Assembly: GCA_023300375.1 (NCBI GenBank)
Contig: JALZWO010000011.1
Span: forward strand, 1-64,000
Direction: 5' to 3'
Length of the DNA: 64,000 bases
Source: Granulosicoccus sp.
GTDB taxonomy: Bacteria; Pseudomonadota; Gammaproteobacteria; Granulosicoccales; Granulosicoccaceae
Every line of letters begins with the position of its first letter. Within the stretch, counting starts at the first letter, position 1. Positions 53,162 to 62,796 of the stretch are shown here, one piece after another. Under the pieces are notes generated by a model. That model was given only the letters and a program-made list of their open reading frames with translations, was not told the DNA's origin and searched no databases. Made by a program: the position numbers and the translations under genes.

Positions 53162-54397
53162 TTAGCGCAAACGCCAAAGGCCTGAGCGTGCTCCCTCTGT
53201 CAGAGCCAGTACGAGATGGTAGAGCAAGCGGCTGAGCGCTTCGGGCCAGAGAGGGGTCCCCGATTTGTCTACCTGATTGATAAAGGCAATTTGCCCTGCA
53301 AAGTACTGTTGGAACACCAGCAACATTAGGGCTCTGGCCTTATGTGCGTGTTCGGGGGATGCGGCTCTAATCGCATGAGTTTTTATCGCTTCTGTTTGCG
53401 GCCAGAGCAAAAAATTTTCCTCGTACCATTGTGTGTCAGATGAGACGGCATCAAATGCAGCTCCTTGCATTATGCCAGCCGACGCAAAACCGAATTTATC
53501 AGCAAACTCCAACAGCGCGTTAGCATGCTCTTTCGTATCATTGTTGCCGCTGAGTTCCGCTTCCCTATTCAGTAACCAAGCCCACTCGCATTGATGGCCT
53601 ACTTCGCGTCTTTGGCCATCACGGCCTGGTAGGGCGCTAAGATCAGGGGCGATGAACTCAATGATACTGCCACTGTGGCTATCGTAAAAGTAGTCGAGTC
53701 CTTTACTGCGCATTTGCTTTGCACGGTCCAGCCAGATCGGCTTGCCTGACATTTCAAAAGCTTGTAGCGCCGCCTCGTACAGGTGCATGTGTGGGTTCTG
53801 TGCGCGCTGTGGCGCATCAGCTTGTGCCGCATTGTGCACTTCATTGTGTTCTAGCAACAGGCCAGTTTTACTGTCTGTAAGTTGGGTTTCAATAGCTGAC
53901 CAGCAAGATTCAATTTCTTGATTTTCGTCGATGTGTGGATGTATGTGTTCCCAAGTGGCGATACCTAAGATCACAAAGCTCTGATCGTAGCTAAATACAC
54001 GTTTATCGCTATGGTCATCGCCGTGCTCACTTAGATCGGCATCAGGCGCACAAGTGGAGGTTGCAACGGCACGGCAATACCCCCCATTTTTATTACGGAA
54101 CATGGGTAAGGCTTCACGAGCGATTACTGCGGCTTCCGTGAATACAGGGTTGTCCGAATGTTGTGCTAAATGCGAAAACGTAAAGAGCAACCTTGCTTGG
54201 GCAAGAAGGGTGCTTCTATGGCACTGCGTGGGCTGCGCCTTGGTATCCAGTTGATCGTAAAAGCCTTTACCATCAGGGATGCGAGCTTGTTCAATCCACG
54301 CGGGTAGGAATTGATTTGTAAACCAATCTATCCACTGATCGACTGTGGCATTGCTGGCCGGTTGAAGGTTGGCACTACGCTGTAGAGGTGAGGTCAT
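53162..54397 (-). CDS. AGE-family epimerase/isomerase
   Basis: N-acylglucosamine 2-epimerase-like alpha/alpha barrel motifs: NPHMHLYEAALQA, EVGHQCEWAWLL, WPQTEAIK. Confidence 0.9.
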   Translation of the reverse strand: MTSPLQRSANLQPASNATVDQWIDWFTNQFLPAWIEQARIPDGKGFYDQLDTKAQPTQCHRSTLLAQARLLFTFSHLAQHSDNPVFTEAAVIAREALPMFRNKNGGYCRAVATSTCAPDADLSEHGDDHSDKRVFSYDQSFVILGIATWEHIHPHIDENQEIESCWSAIETQLTDSKTGLLLEHNEVHNAAQADAPQRAQNPHMHLYEAALQAFEMSGKPIWLDRAKQMRSKGLDYFYDSHSGSIIEFIAPDLSALPGRDGQRREVGHQCEWAWLLNREAELSGNNDTKEHANALLEFADKFGFASAGIMQGAAFDAVSSDTQWYEENFLLWPQTEAIKTHAIRAASPEHAHKARALMLLVFQQYFAGQIAFINQVDKSGTPLWPEALSRLLYHLVLALTEGARSGLWRLR

Positions 54398-54399
54398 GG

Positions 54400-55107
54400 T
54401 CAGAGTTGTTCAAGAGCCTCAAGGCCTTCAAAGTATTCAGGGTAGGTGGCGACCACATGCGGTAAATCTTTCTTGATTTCGCGTAGATGCGTGCGCATTG
54501 CCTTATCTGCTGCACTGGCTTTGCGGTCGCGTATTGCGTCAACTATCGCTTGGTGGTGCTCGATAACTTTGCTGGGCGAAAATTTGCCAGAACTGATGTT
54601 GCGCACTCGACTAACTTGCACATTGAGGCTCTCAAGAAAGGTGTTTACCTCGGGGGCGGCCGCATTGTGAGCCAGTGATTTGTGAAAATGCTCATCAAGA
54701 CGCATCAGCTCAGGCAAATCAAGTGCCTCAGTTGCGGCGCGTTGTTGTTCCAGTTGCTTATAGAGTGAGTTGATCATCTCAGTGGTTGCCAATTTGCACA
54801 CTCGGCGCACTAAATCGGCCTCTACAGCCTCTCTGACGAAACGAGCAGCCAGCGCTGATGGGATAGAAATACGCGTTATGTACGTACCCCGTTGTGGTCG
54901 AATGTGGACCAGTTGTTCTTCAGCGAGTTTGATGAACGCTTCTCTAACGGGCTGGCGGGATACCTCGTAAGTTGTGGCAATTTCGGTTTCTGAAATGCGC
55001 TGTCCCGGAGCCAGTTCGCAGGAAATGATCCGATCTCGCAACTGCTTGTGCAGTTGAGGTGAGACAGGGACATCTAAAGACAAAGGTGTTACCGTCGGGA
55101 TATCCAT
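54400..55107 (-). CDS. GntR-family (FCD domain) regulator
   Basis: wHTH LRDRIISCELAPGQRISETEIATTYEVSRQPVREAFIKLAEE; ORF extends to 55203 but a Met near 55107/55116 fits the family N-terminus better. Confidence 0.88.
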   Translation of the reverse strand: MDIPTVTPLSLDVPVSPQLHKQLRDRIISCELAPGQRISETEIATTYEVSRQPVREAFIKLAEEQLVHIRPQRGTYITRISIPSALAARFVREAVEADLVRRVCKLATTEMINSLYKQLEQQRAATEALDLPELMRLDEHFHKSLAHNAAAPEVNTFLESLNVQVSRVRNISSGKFSPSKVIEHHQAIVDAIRDRKASAADKAMRTHLREIKKDLPHVVATYPEYFEGLEALEQL

Positions 55108-55203
55108 GAATTTCATGCGCTTTTGCGATGCGTCCGTTATAACGGGATGCTGCATACTTGTCAACTTGTATGGCAGTATGATAATGTCGCCAAACAGCCA
55201 CAT

Positions 55204-56445
55204 ATGAGTTTTTTTATGCTTCAGACATGGCGTTGGTTTGGTCCAACCGATGCGGTTTCCATAGACGATTTAATGCAAGCTGGTGTGCAGGGTGTTGTAT
55301 CGGCCTTGCATCATATATCGCCGGGAGATGTCTGGTTGCCACAGCAAATCAATCAAAGGCAATCTGACATTGCTCACATGAGCAATGGAGCTGCCTCCGG
55401 CTTGGCATGGGAAGTTGTTGAGAGCCTGCCAGTATCGGAGGATATCAAGCGGCAAACAGGTGACTGGAAGCAGCATGTACGGAATTACTGTGAAAGCTTG
55501 AGTAATCTTCGTGCTGCCGGAATCGACGTCGTTTGCTACAACTTCATGCCGGTGCTTGACTGGACCCGAACCGATCTGGCCTATCCGTTAGCAAACGGTG
55601 CCACTTGCATGCGTTTCGACTATATCGATTTTGCCGTGTTTGATCTGCATATACTAAAGCGCGAGCAGGCAGCGATTGATTTTCCTGAAGACATCATTCA
55701 AGCGGCGACAACGCGGTTTGCGAAAATGTCTGAAGAGAGAAAAAAAGAGCTTCTTCAAAATATCGTCTGTGGTCTGCCAGGGGCTGCTGAATCTCTAACT
55801 ATAGAAGGAGTTCGAGAGAGTTTAGCTGTCTACAACACCATTTCTGTCGAACAGCTACGAGCTAATCTTATCGATTTCTTAGCAGAAGTGGCGCCACATG
55901 CGCAGATGCTGGGCATGCGACTGTGTTGTCACCCTGATGACCCACCAGTGCCTTTATTAGGATTGCCGCGAATCATGTCTACTCAAAGCGATTATCAAAC
56001 GATACTCGATGCAGTGAATGTGCCCTCTAATGGCGTAACACTATGCTCAGGCTCTTTAGGCGCACGTAGCGATAATAACTTGCCACAAATGATGCGGCAG
56101 CTTGGCGATCGGGTGCATTTTCTTCACTTGCGGAATGTAAAGCGAGAAACCCATAGTTTGTTTGGTAGCTTTCACGAAGCAGAGCATCTTGGAGGAGACA
56201 CTGACATGGTTGCACTTATTGCGGCAATCGTGAGTGAAGAGCGCAGGCGTCAAGCAGCTGGGCGTGCGGACGTATCGATCCCGTTCAGGCCAGATCACGG
56301 ACAGAACATTCTTGATGATCATAAGCGAACATTTCAGCCCGGATACCCGGCCATTGGAAGGCTGAAAGGTCTTGCTGAATTGAGAGGCATCGAAGCTGCA
56401 CTCACTCATCAGTCAATTGAAGGGAGTGTGCGAGCAGCTTATTGA
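55204..56445 (+). CDS. uxuA: Mannonate dehydratase
   Basis: TWRWFGPTDAVSIDDLMQAGVQGVVSALHHI, HPDDPPVPLLGLPRI, FLHLRNVKRE. Confidence 0.95.
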   Translation: MSFFMLQTWRWFGPTDAVSIDDLMQAGVQGVVSALHHISPGDVWLPQQINQRQSDIAHMSNGAASGLAWEVVESLPVSEDIKRQTGDWKQHVRNYCESLSNLRAAGIDVVCYNFMPVLDWTRTDLAYPLANGATCMRFDYIDFAVFDLHILKREQAAIDFPEDIIQAATTRFAKMSEERKKELLQNIVCGLPGAAESLTIEGVRESLAVYNTISVEQLRANLIDFLAEVAPHAQMLGMRLCCHPDDPPVPLLGLPRIMSTQSDYQTILDAVNVPSNGVTLCSGSLGARSDNNLPQMMRQLGDRVHFLHLRNVKRETHSLFGSFHEAEHLGGDTDMVALIAAIVSEERRRQAAGRADVSIPFRPDHGQNILDDHKRTFQPGYPAIGRLKGLAELRGIEAALTHQSIEGSVRAAY

Positions 56446-56612
56446 AGATAACAACCGCAATATCTTTCCAGTTGCGGGCTGCTGTCTACACCATTTACGA
56501 TACGGACTTTGTGAGCCTGTGCAGATATGATTCGTCAATACAACTACCCGCCTTGCGGGTATCACTTGCGTACGATCGCGGCAATGCCGCAAAAAACCAC
56601 TGGAGATAGTAA

Positions 56613-57605
56613 ATGAAATTTTTGAAATCGACTCTTGCAGCCACTGCAATTGCCACTGTACTAGGGGGCGTAGCTATGACTGCAAGCGCCGCTGATCTTA
56701 CATTACGCGCGGCTAGCCTTTTTGATGAAGAGCATGCTTATACCAAAACCTTACGTGAATTTGAGCGCCTTGTTGCTGAAGCTTACACCGGTGAAGTTGA
56801 GTTTGAAATGCACCTAAATGGTGAGCTTGGTGACGAGAGTGATTTCGTTACATTTTTACAGCAGGGTGTTGCTATCGATTACGCAGTAATGGCGCCTTCA
56901 AACATGGCTGTTTTTGCTCCTGCCATTCCATTAATGGATATGCCTTTCTTGTTCCGTGATCTTGATCATTGGAATGCAGTGCTGTCTTCGGATGTATTGA
57001 AGCCACTCGAAGATGAATTGTATGAAAAAGCTGATATTAAAGTTATAGGCTATGCAGGTGGTGGTACTCGCAACTTGGCTTCAGCTGATCCTATTGCTAA
57101 CATGGACGAGCTGACAGGCCACAAGATGCGCGTTATGGGTGCACCTATTCAAGCAAAAATCTTCGCAGCTATATCAGCAGCTCCTGCAGCTATTGCGTAC
57201 AACGAAGTTTATAACGCTATCCAGACAGGTGTCATTGGCGGATTTGAAAACGAAGCAGCTTCGATACAGAACCTTAAGTTCTACGAAGTAGCGCCAAACA
57301 TCACATTAACTAAGCATGCTATTACAGTGCGCCCGCTTGTCATGAGTGGTAAGAGCTTTCGTAAATTGTCAGAAGATTTGCAAGCTATTGTTACTGAAGC
57401 AGGTGCGGCAGCGGGCGCCTTTGGTCGGGAAATTGAAAGCCGCGAAGATGGTGAGAAATTAACCGCTATGGCAGATGCTGGACAAATTGCTGTTACTGAA
57501 TTTGAAAATCGCGAGCAACTTCTTGAGCTTGTTGTTCCAGTACAAGATGAATTTGCTGCTGATCTTGATGCCACTGAATTGCTTGAAGCCATTCGGGCAA
57601 TGTAG
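56613..57605 (+). CDS. TRAP transporter solute-binding protein (DctP family)
   Basis: Signal peptide; GVAIDYAVMAPSNMAVFAP, MDELTGHKMRVMGAP, IQTGVIGGFENEA. Confidence 0.93.
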   Translation: MKFLKSTLAATAIATVLGGVAMTASAADLTLRAASLFDEEHAYTKTLREFERLVAEAYTGEVEFEMHLNGELGDESDFVTFLQQGVAIDYAVMAPSNMAVFAPAIPLMDMPFLFRDLDHWNAVLSSDVLKPLEDELYEKADIKVIGYAGGGTRNLASADPIANMDELTGHKMRVMGAPIQAKIFAAISAAPAAIAYNEVYNAIQTGVIGGFENEAASIQNLKFYEVAPNITLTKHAITVRPLVMSGKSFRKLSEDLQAIVTEAGAAAGAFGREIESREDGEKLTAMADAGQIAVTEFENREQLLELVVPVQDEFAADLDATELLEAIRAM

Positions 57606-57663
57606 TTAGTTTGAGACGTGGCACGCCAAGTCAACTTGGTGTGCCGCATCGCTTCACCTTTTT

Positions 57664-58167
57664 TTGGATGCACTCACGATGGGCAAGGTACTTGAACATT
57701 TTTGTATGGGGTTACGTTTTTTGGTCGGTTTATTGACCATGTTGTTAGCGTTGCCTGTAGCCGCCCAGGTCTTAGCTCGGTATACCGGAATTATTCCTGT
57801 GTATTTATGGACCGAAGAGCTAGCAACCTTTATTTTCGTTTGGGTAGTAATGATAGGTTCCATGATTGCAGTATGGGATGGTACGCATTTTTCGGTAGAA
57901 GTTCTTGCTGAGTCAAAATCACCCCTAATCAAATTTATTCAAAAAGCGTTTGTACTCGTTCTTCTCATACTGTTCGGGCTTATGTTCGCTTGGTACGGTA
58001 TTGAATACACAAAATTTGGTGCTATCCAGCACTCTGTAATGATGAACGCCAATATGGCTCTAACGCACGTGTCCGTATTAATCGCAGGATTAGTCTGGGC
58101 CTTGTTTGCTGGATACCGGTTGTTTGAAGCGTTTGATGAGTACCAACAGACGAGGATGACATCATGA
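57664..58167 (+). CDS. TRAP transporter small permease (DctQ)
   Basis: Four TM segments, WTEELATFIFVWVVMIGSMIAV; start may be 57679. Confidence 0.9.
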   Translation: MDALTMGKVLEHFCMGLRFLVGLLTMLLALPVAAQVLARYTGIIPVYLWTEELATFIFVWVVMIGSMIAVWDGTHFSVEVLAESKSPLIKFIQKAFVLVLLILFGLMFAWYGIEYTKFGAIQHSVMMNANMALTHVSVLIAGLVWALFAGYRLFEAFDEYQQTRMTS

Positions 58168-59474
58168 TGATCATCTCAACAGGCTTAGCCTGTGCGATTC
58201 TGGTTGGTGGTTTTCTGCTACTGGTTATGTTGCGAGTTCCGGTAGCTTTTGCTCTGGGATTATCGACTATTCCTATCGTTGTACTCGATTTACGCTTAAC
58301 GCCCTTCATCCTGATTGACAGGATGTTTCAATCTTATAACTCGTTTATTTTGCTCGCTGTGCCGTTCTTTTTATTGGCAGCCAACTTGATGAATTCGGGC
58401 AAGATTACAGACAGAATGATAGACCTTGCCAAGGTCATGACAGGTTGGCTTCCTGGTGGTTTAGGTCATGTGAACGTTGTGGTATCAATGTTATTTGCAG
58501 GCATTTCAGGATCATCAACAGCTGATGCTGCAGGCTGCGGCAAAATTCTTATACCTGCAATGAAGCGTGAAGGCTTTGATGCTCGATTCGCCGTTGCGAT
58601 CACCGCATGTTCTTCGGTTATGGGCGTCATCATTCCACCGAGTATTTTAATGGTGGTCTGGGGTGGAGTTATGCAAATATCGGTGGGTGCCTTGTTCCTA
58701 GCCGGTGCGATCCCCGGATTTCTTATTGGTCTGGCGCTGCTTCTAACTGTCTATGGCTATGCAAAAGCACACGGCTATCCAACCTCTGCTCGCCCCACAT
58801 TTGCTGAATCTTGGAAAGCCTTCACGGGTTCAATCCTTGCCTTGCTAACCCCCGTGTTCGTAGTAGGTGGCATCATTGGAGGTATTGTTACTCCTACCGA
58901 AAGTGCCATCATCGCAGCAGGGTATGCAATGATTCTTGGTTTGTTTGTTTATAGGACCGTGAGCTTTAAACAGTTGGGCCACATTTTTTATGATACTGGA
59001 CGGTTCGCATCGATCTCGCTTTTTGCTATTGGAACAGCAACCGCCTTTGGTTGGTTGCTGGCGTATTACAAAGTGCCTCGTTTAATTGTTGAGTGGTTAA
59101 CGCTCATTGAGGCAGGTCCGTTTGGTACAGGATTAGTTATCGCGTTGCTGTTCTTGTTATTCGGTTTGTTTATCGATGCCATTCCTACCATCATCATCCT
59201 GGGTACTGTCTTAATGCCGGTAGCGGCTGGCGCCGACATCCATCCCATTGTGTTCGCTATCATCGGGATTATTTCATTGGCTTTCGGGCTGGTGACTCCG
59301 CCTTACGGATTGTGCTTGCTTATCTCAGCGGCTATTGGTGAGTTGAATGTGATGCAAGTGATTAAAGATGTGGTGATTATTTTGATACCCATGCTCATTA
59401 TTTTGCTTCTGGTCATTGGTTTTCCAGAGCTTGCGTTGTGGTTGCCACGGCAGGTTATGCCAGGGACTTTCTGA
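58164..59474 (+). CDS. TRAP transporter large permease (DctM)
   Basis: AGISGSSTADAAGCGKILIPAMKREGFD, IIPPSILMVVWGG. Confidence 0.95.
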   Translation: MMIISTGLACAILVGGFLLLVMLRVPVAFALGLSTIPIVVLDLRLTPFILIDRMFQSYNSFILLAVPFFLLAANLMNSGKITDRMIDLAKVMTGWLPGGLGHVNVVVSMLFAGISGSSTADAAGCGKILIPAMKREGFDARFAVAITACSSVMGVIIPPSILMVVWGGVMQISVGALFLAGAIPGFLIGLALLLTVYGYAKAHGYPTSARPTFAESWKAFTGSILALLTPVFVVGGIIGGIVTPTESAIIAAGYAMILGLFVYRTVSFKQLGHIFYDTGRFASISLFAIGTATAFGWLLAYYKVPRLIVEWLTLIEAGPFGTGLVIALLFLLFGLFIDAIPTIIILGTVLMPVAAGADIHPIVFAIIGIISLAFGLVTPPYGLCLLISAAIGELNVMQVIKDVVIILIPMLIILLLVIGFPELALWLPRQVMPGTF

Positions 59475-59675
59475 TTCTATAGAGGGTTCGCAGACACTTG
59501 CGTTTAGTTGTCATCCCTTTGAAGGCGGGTAAGCTCAGCACAGTTAAGGGTTTGTGCACTGAGCCAGAACCTTGAATTCCTAACTGCTTGGGAACGTGAG
59601 TTGTCGGAGTTTACGTTTTCGAGATTTAAGTGCGTGTCATTTAGCGTTCGAGGCAGTTAACGCTGGGCAAAAAAA

Positions 59676-59708
59676 AGGACCATCTCCGCGTAAGCCTAAG
59701 ATGGTCCT
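59676..59708 (-). terminator. Rho-independent terminator downstream of rpoH
   Basis: Minus strand AGGACCATCT-loop-AGATGGTCCT followed by a T-run. Confidence 0.85.
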
Positions 59709-59823
59709 ATCTTTCTCTCTATTTGCTTTAGAAGCTTGCCAAGAGTTCTGCTTTATCGCTGTAAAGTCTAGATGGCAAATTCAAGCTCAATGTGAACAGC
59801 TACTCGTAAATCAAGTGCATGTT

Positions 59824-60696
59824 TCAGGCAGCCACTAGAAGGTGGGTTTTAATCTTCTTCATTGCTGCTTTCTCTATCTGCCGAATTCGCTCAGCCGACA
59901 CACCGTACTCATCAGCTAGCTCGTGCAAGGTTGATTTCTCTTCTTGTAACCACCGGCGCTGCAGAATGTTTCTGCTGCGATCGTCGAGAATTTCCATGCC
60001 TGCTGCCAAGCCATCGTGAGAATTGGTTCTGCCGTCCTCACGTTCCAGAATCATTGATGGGTCGTCTTGCTCCTGATACAACGTGTCAGAAGGGGCCAGA
60101 CTGATCCTGTCTTCGCTTGATCCTGCAGGCGCGTCGAATGCACTATCGTGCCCATGCATACGGGATTCCATTTCAACGACGACTTTTTCGTCAACACCCA
60201 GATCTTCAGCAACAGCTGCTACCTCATCCTGACTAAACCAGTTGAGCTCTTTCTTTGCGCTTCGTAGTTTGAAGAACAGCTTGCGTTGTGACTTGGTTGT
60301 TGCCACTTTCACGATGCGCCAGTTTTTGATCACGAATTCGTGAATTTCTGCGCGAATCCAATGAACTGCGAAGGAGATGAGGCGCACACCGACATCTGGA
60401 TCAAAACGTTTTACAGCCTTCATGAGGCCAATGTTGCCTTCTTGGACAAGATCGGACATGGGTAGTCCGTAGCCCTTATATGAGCGAGCAATATGGACCA
60501 CAAAACGTAGCTGTGACATGACAAGTTGTCGAGCAGCGTCTAGATCTTCACTGTCGCGTAAACGCCGAGCTAGCGTCTGCTCTTGCTCTACAGACAGTAG
60601 ATCGATGTTGGCGATCTTGGACATGTAGCTGTTCATGTCATCAGCGATGACTGGGATAGCTACTGCAGTATTGTTTATTGTCAGCGCGTTACTCAT
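59824..60696 (-). CDS. rpoH: RNA polymerase sigma-32 factor
   Basis: RpoH box QRKLFFKLRSAKKEL; sigma region 2 (DLVQEGNIGLMKAVKRFDPDVGVRLISFAVHWI). Confidence 0.96.
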   Translation of the reverse strand: MSNALTINNTAVAIPVIADDMNSYMSKIANIDLLSVEQEQTLARRLRDSEDLDAARQLVMSQLRFVVHIARSYKGYGLPMSDLVQEGNIGLMKAVKRFDPDVGVRLISFAVHWIRAEIHEFVIKNWRIVKVATTKSQRKLFFKLRSAKKELNWFSQDEVAAVAEDLGVDEKVVVEMESRMHGHDSAFDAPAGSSEDRISLAPSDTLYQEQDDPSMILEREDGRTNSHDGLAAGMEILDDRSRNILQRRWLQEEKSTLHELADEYGVSAERIRQIEKAAMKKIKTHLLVAA

Positions 60697-60732
60697 TGAA
60701 TGTACTCTCCGACGACGGTAGGAATTGATATT

Positions 60733-60759
60733 TTAGCACTCACCTAATGAGAGTGCTAA
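60733..60759. promoter_or_regulatory. CIRCE element (HrcA operator) upstream of rpoH
   Basis: TTAGCACTC-ACCTAATGA-GAGTGCTAA: exact match to TTAGCACTC-N9-GAGTGCTAA, 36 nt upstream of the rpoH start codon. Confidence 0.93.
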
Positions 60760-60870
60760 TTTACAGGTTAGTTCGTAGTGTTATGGTTTCTAGATCCAGC
60801 TACACGCCAGCTCTGCCTTTAAAAACTCTTACGAAAACAAGATGTTACTGGATCAGTGTGAACTGTAGGT

Positions 60871-61824
60871 CTACTGTCTAAAGTGCTGTGATGGCCGATA
60901 AAGACTGCTAACTGCGCCAATGAGCCCCAAGCAAACGCAAACTGAGATAACTAGCAAAATTTGAGTCATTGTTGGCATAGAAACGGTAAATTCGTTCTGA
61001 TACAAAGATGACAGCGTATCGGCAGGACTTTGCACTGCATTTAGAACCATTAAGCCGGTAATGCTGGCTAATAGCCCTCCTAGCAAGCCGTAAACCGCAC
61101 CCGTGTAAATAATGGGGCGATTCATGAAGTGACGAGGAGCCCCCAACAGATTAGCAACTTCAAGTTCACTCTTGCGTCTCGCTAATTCGAGGCGAATGGT
61201 ATTTGTGATGACCAGTAGCGCGCTCAATGTGAGAAATACGGCTAGCAGGCCACCTATCCAAGCCAGTAAGCTTATAGCAGCTGCCAGCCTTCTCACCCAA
61301 CGCAAATCGAGCTGCACTCGCTCAACTTCGGGAATGCTCCTAAGCACCTCAGCCAGTCGATCTGTGCTGCCGGTGGCCACATCAGTGATTTGTGGGTAGA
61401 CAACAATGGCGCCGGGCAGGGGGTTTACACCCAGCAAGGCTATGACGCTACTAATATCACTCGCCTCGCCGAGCATCGCCAGTGATTGCTCTTTTGAGAG
61501 GTAGTCAGTACGCGCCACGTCCTCTCTAGTCGACCACGATTCAGCCAACTCAGCACCGGCAATATCGCTGACATTGGTACGCAAATAGGTTGTGATGCTC
61601 TCGCCTTCAAGGCTTCGATGACCCAGGGTGGCCAGATTCAGATAGGCGAAATACAGAATTACCGGCAAAGCCAGCGTAATTCCCAGCATTAACAGTGTGC
61701 CTAGAGAGGCTATCCGCTGCTGTTTGAGCTGGCGTAGGCTTTGTGATAACGCGTATCCACGACGGGTATAAGTCCATCGTGCACCACTGCCATCGAGGGC
61801 GTCAGGCTCTGGTTTCGTACGCAT
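60871..61824 (-). CDS. ftsX: Cell division protein FtsX
   Basis: Four-TM topology, SKEQSLAMLGEASDIS, NPLPGAIVVYP; adjacent to ftsE. Confidence 0.94.
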   Translation of the reverse strand: MRTKPEPDALDGSGARWTYTRRGYALSQSLRQLKQQRIASLGTLLMLGITLALPVILYFAYLNLATLGHRSLEGESITTYLRTNVSDIAGAELAESWSTREDVARTDYLSKEQSLAMLGEASDISSVIALLGVNPLPGAIVVYPQITDVATGSTDRLAEVLRSIPEVERVQLDLRWVRRLAAAISLLAWIGGLLAVFLTLSALLVITNTIRLELARRKSELEVANLLGAPRHFMNRPIIYTGAVYGLLGGLLASITGLMVLNAVQSPADTLSSLYQNEFTVSMPTMTQILLVISVCVCLGLIGAVSSLYRPSQHFRQ

Positions 61825-62564
61825 CAGTAGACCTTCCTTGTACTTGAACGTTTTCTTGATCCATGCGCAGATTGGGTGGACTCGTCGTTAACTAACTGGC
61901 CATTCGAGAGCGTCAGGCGTTGAAAGGGGTAGGTTTGCAATAAGTGTTCGTCGTGAGTCGCGAACACCACGGTGACACCGGAGGCATTAAAGTGCTTGAG
62001 TAGCTGCATGATTTCCTGACTTATCTCACTATCAAGGTTGCCGGTGGGCTCATCGGCCAGGAGTAACTTGGGTCGCGCCACCACGGCACGAGCGATACCA
62101 ACTCGCTGCTGCTCTCCGCCAGAGAGATTGATGGGCTTTTCCGAGCCGCGCTGCTCTAGGCCCACTTTTGCCAACGCCGCATTCACACGCAGTTTAATAT
62201 CGTCAAACTGGTATCCACCGATGATCAGCGGCAAAGCAATATTATCGAAAACATTACGATCATGGAGTAGCTGATTATCTTGAAAAACGATACCCATTTG
62301 CTGTCGTAGCGCACGCTCCTGGCGAACGCCCAGTTCGCTGTAGATGATATTGCCGATTTGAATATCCCCAGAGGTGGGGCGTGTGAGACGCGCTATAAGC
62401 TGCAGCAATGAGCTTTTGCCAGCACCAGAATGGCCGGTAAGAAACGTGAATGACCCTGATTTCAGGTCGAACGAAAGGTTCTCAAGCGCGTATTTGCCTA
62501 AGCGATATTCGAGGCTAACATTCTGGAAGCTGATCACGGTAAATTTGCATTTCTGTGCTGACAA
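61824..62564 (-). CDS. ftsE: Cell division ATP-binding protein FtsE
   Basis: [41 protein letters not shown]; start may be a few codons inside. Confidence 0.95.
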   Translation of the reverse strand: MSAQKCKFTVISFQNVSLEYRLGKYALENLSFDLKSGSFTFLTGHSGAGKSSLLQLIARLTRPTSGDIQIGNIIYSELGVRQERALRQQMGIVFQDNQLLHDRNVFDNIALPLIIGGYQFDDIKLRVNAALAKVGLEQRGSEKPINLSGGEQQRVGIARAVVARPKLLLADEPTGNLDSEISQEIMQLLKHFNASGVTVVFATHDEHLLQTYPFQRLTLSNGQLVNDESTQSAHGSRKRSSTRKVY

Positions 62565-62651
62565 ACTGCGGGTGGAGTATAGAAGTTGAAGCGAGTTTGT
62601 CTGTTAAATAATTAAACGGACGCCATTCGTCTAAGTTGCCTTCTTCCATTC

Positions 62652-62717
62652 GTCATTTCCGCGAAGGCGGGAACCCATAGTTCGACATGCGTGGGTCCCC
62701 GCCTGCGCGGGGACGAC
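62652..62717. repeat. REPIN/MITE-like inverted-repeat element
   Basis: GTCATTTCCGCGAAGGCGGG ... CCCCGCCTGCGCGGGGACGAC, 66 bp; half copies follow to about 62790. Confidence 0.75.
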
Positions 62718-62796
62718 GGGCTTTGGATCCCCGCCTACGCGAGAACGCCGGGTCTTGAGCGGGTCCCTTCTCTCATCATTCCTTGATGACGCGCAC

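Noticed and set aside
56578-56596. GCGGCAATGCCGC followed by AAAAAA as a terminator for uxuA
   Set aside because: On the + strand the stem is followed by A residues, not T, so it does not fit an intrinsic terminator for uxuA.
59596-59838. 80-aa plus-strand ORF between dctM and rpoH
   Set aside because: Spans the rpoH terminator hairpin and overlaps the rpoH 3' end; unlikely to be coding.
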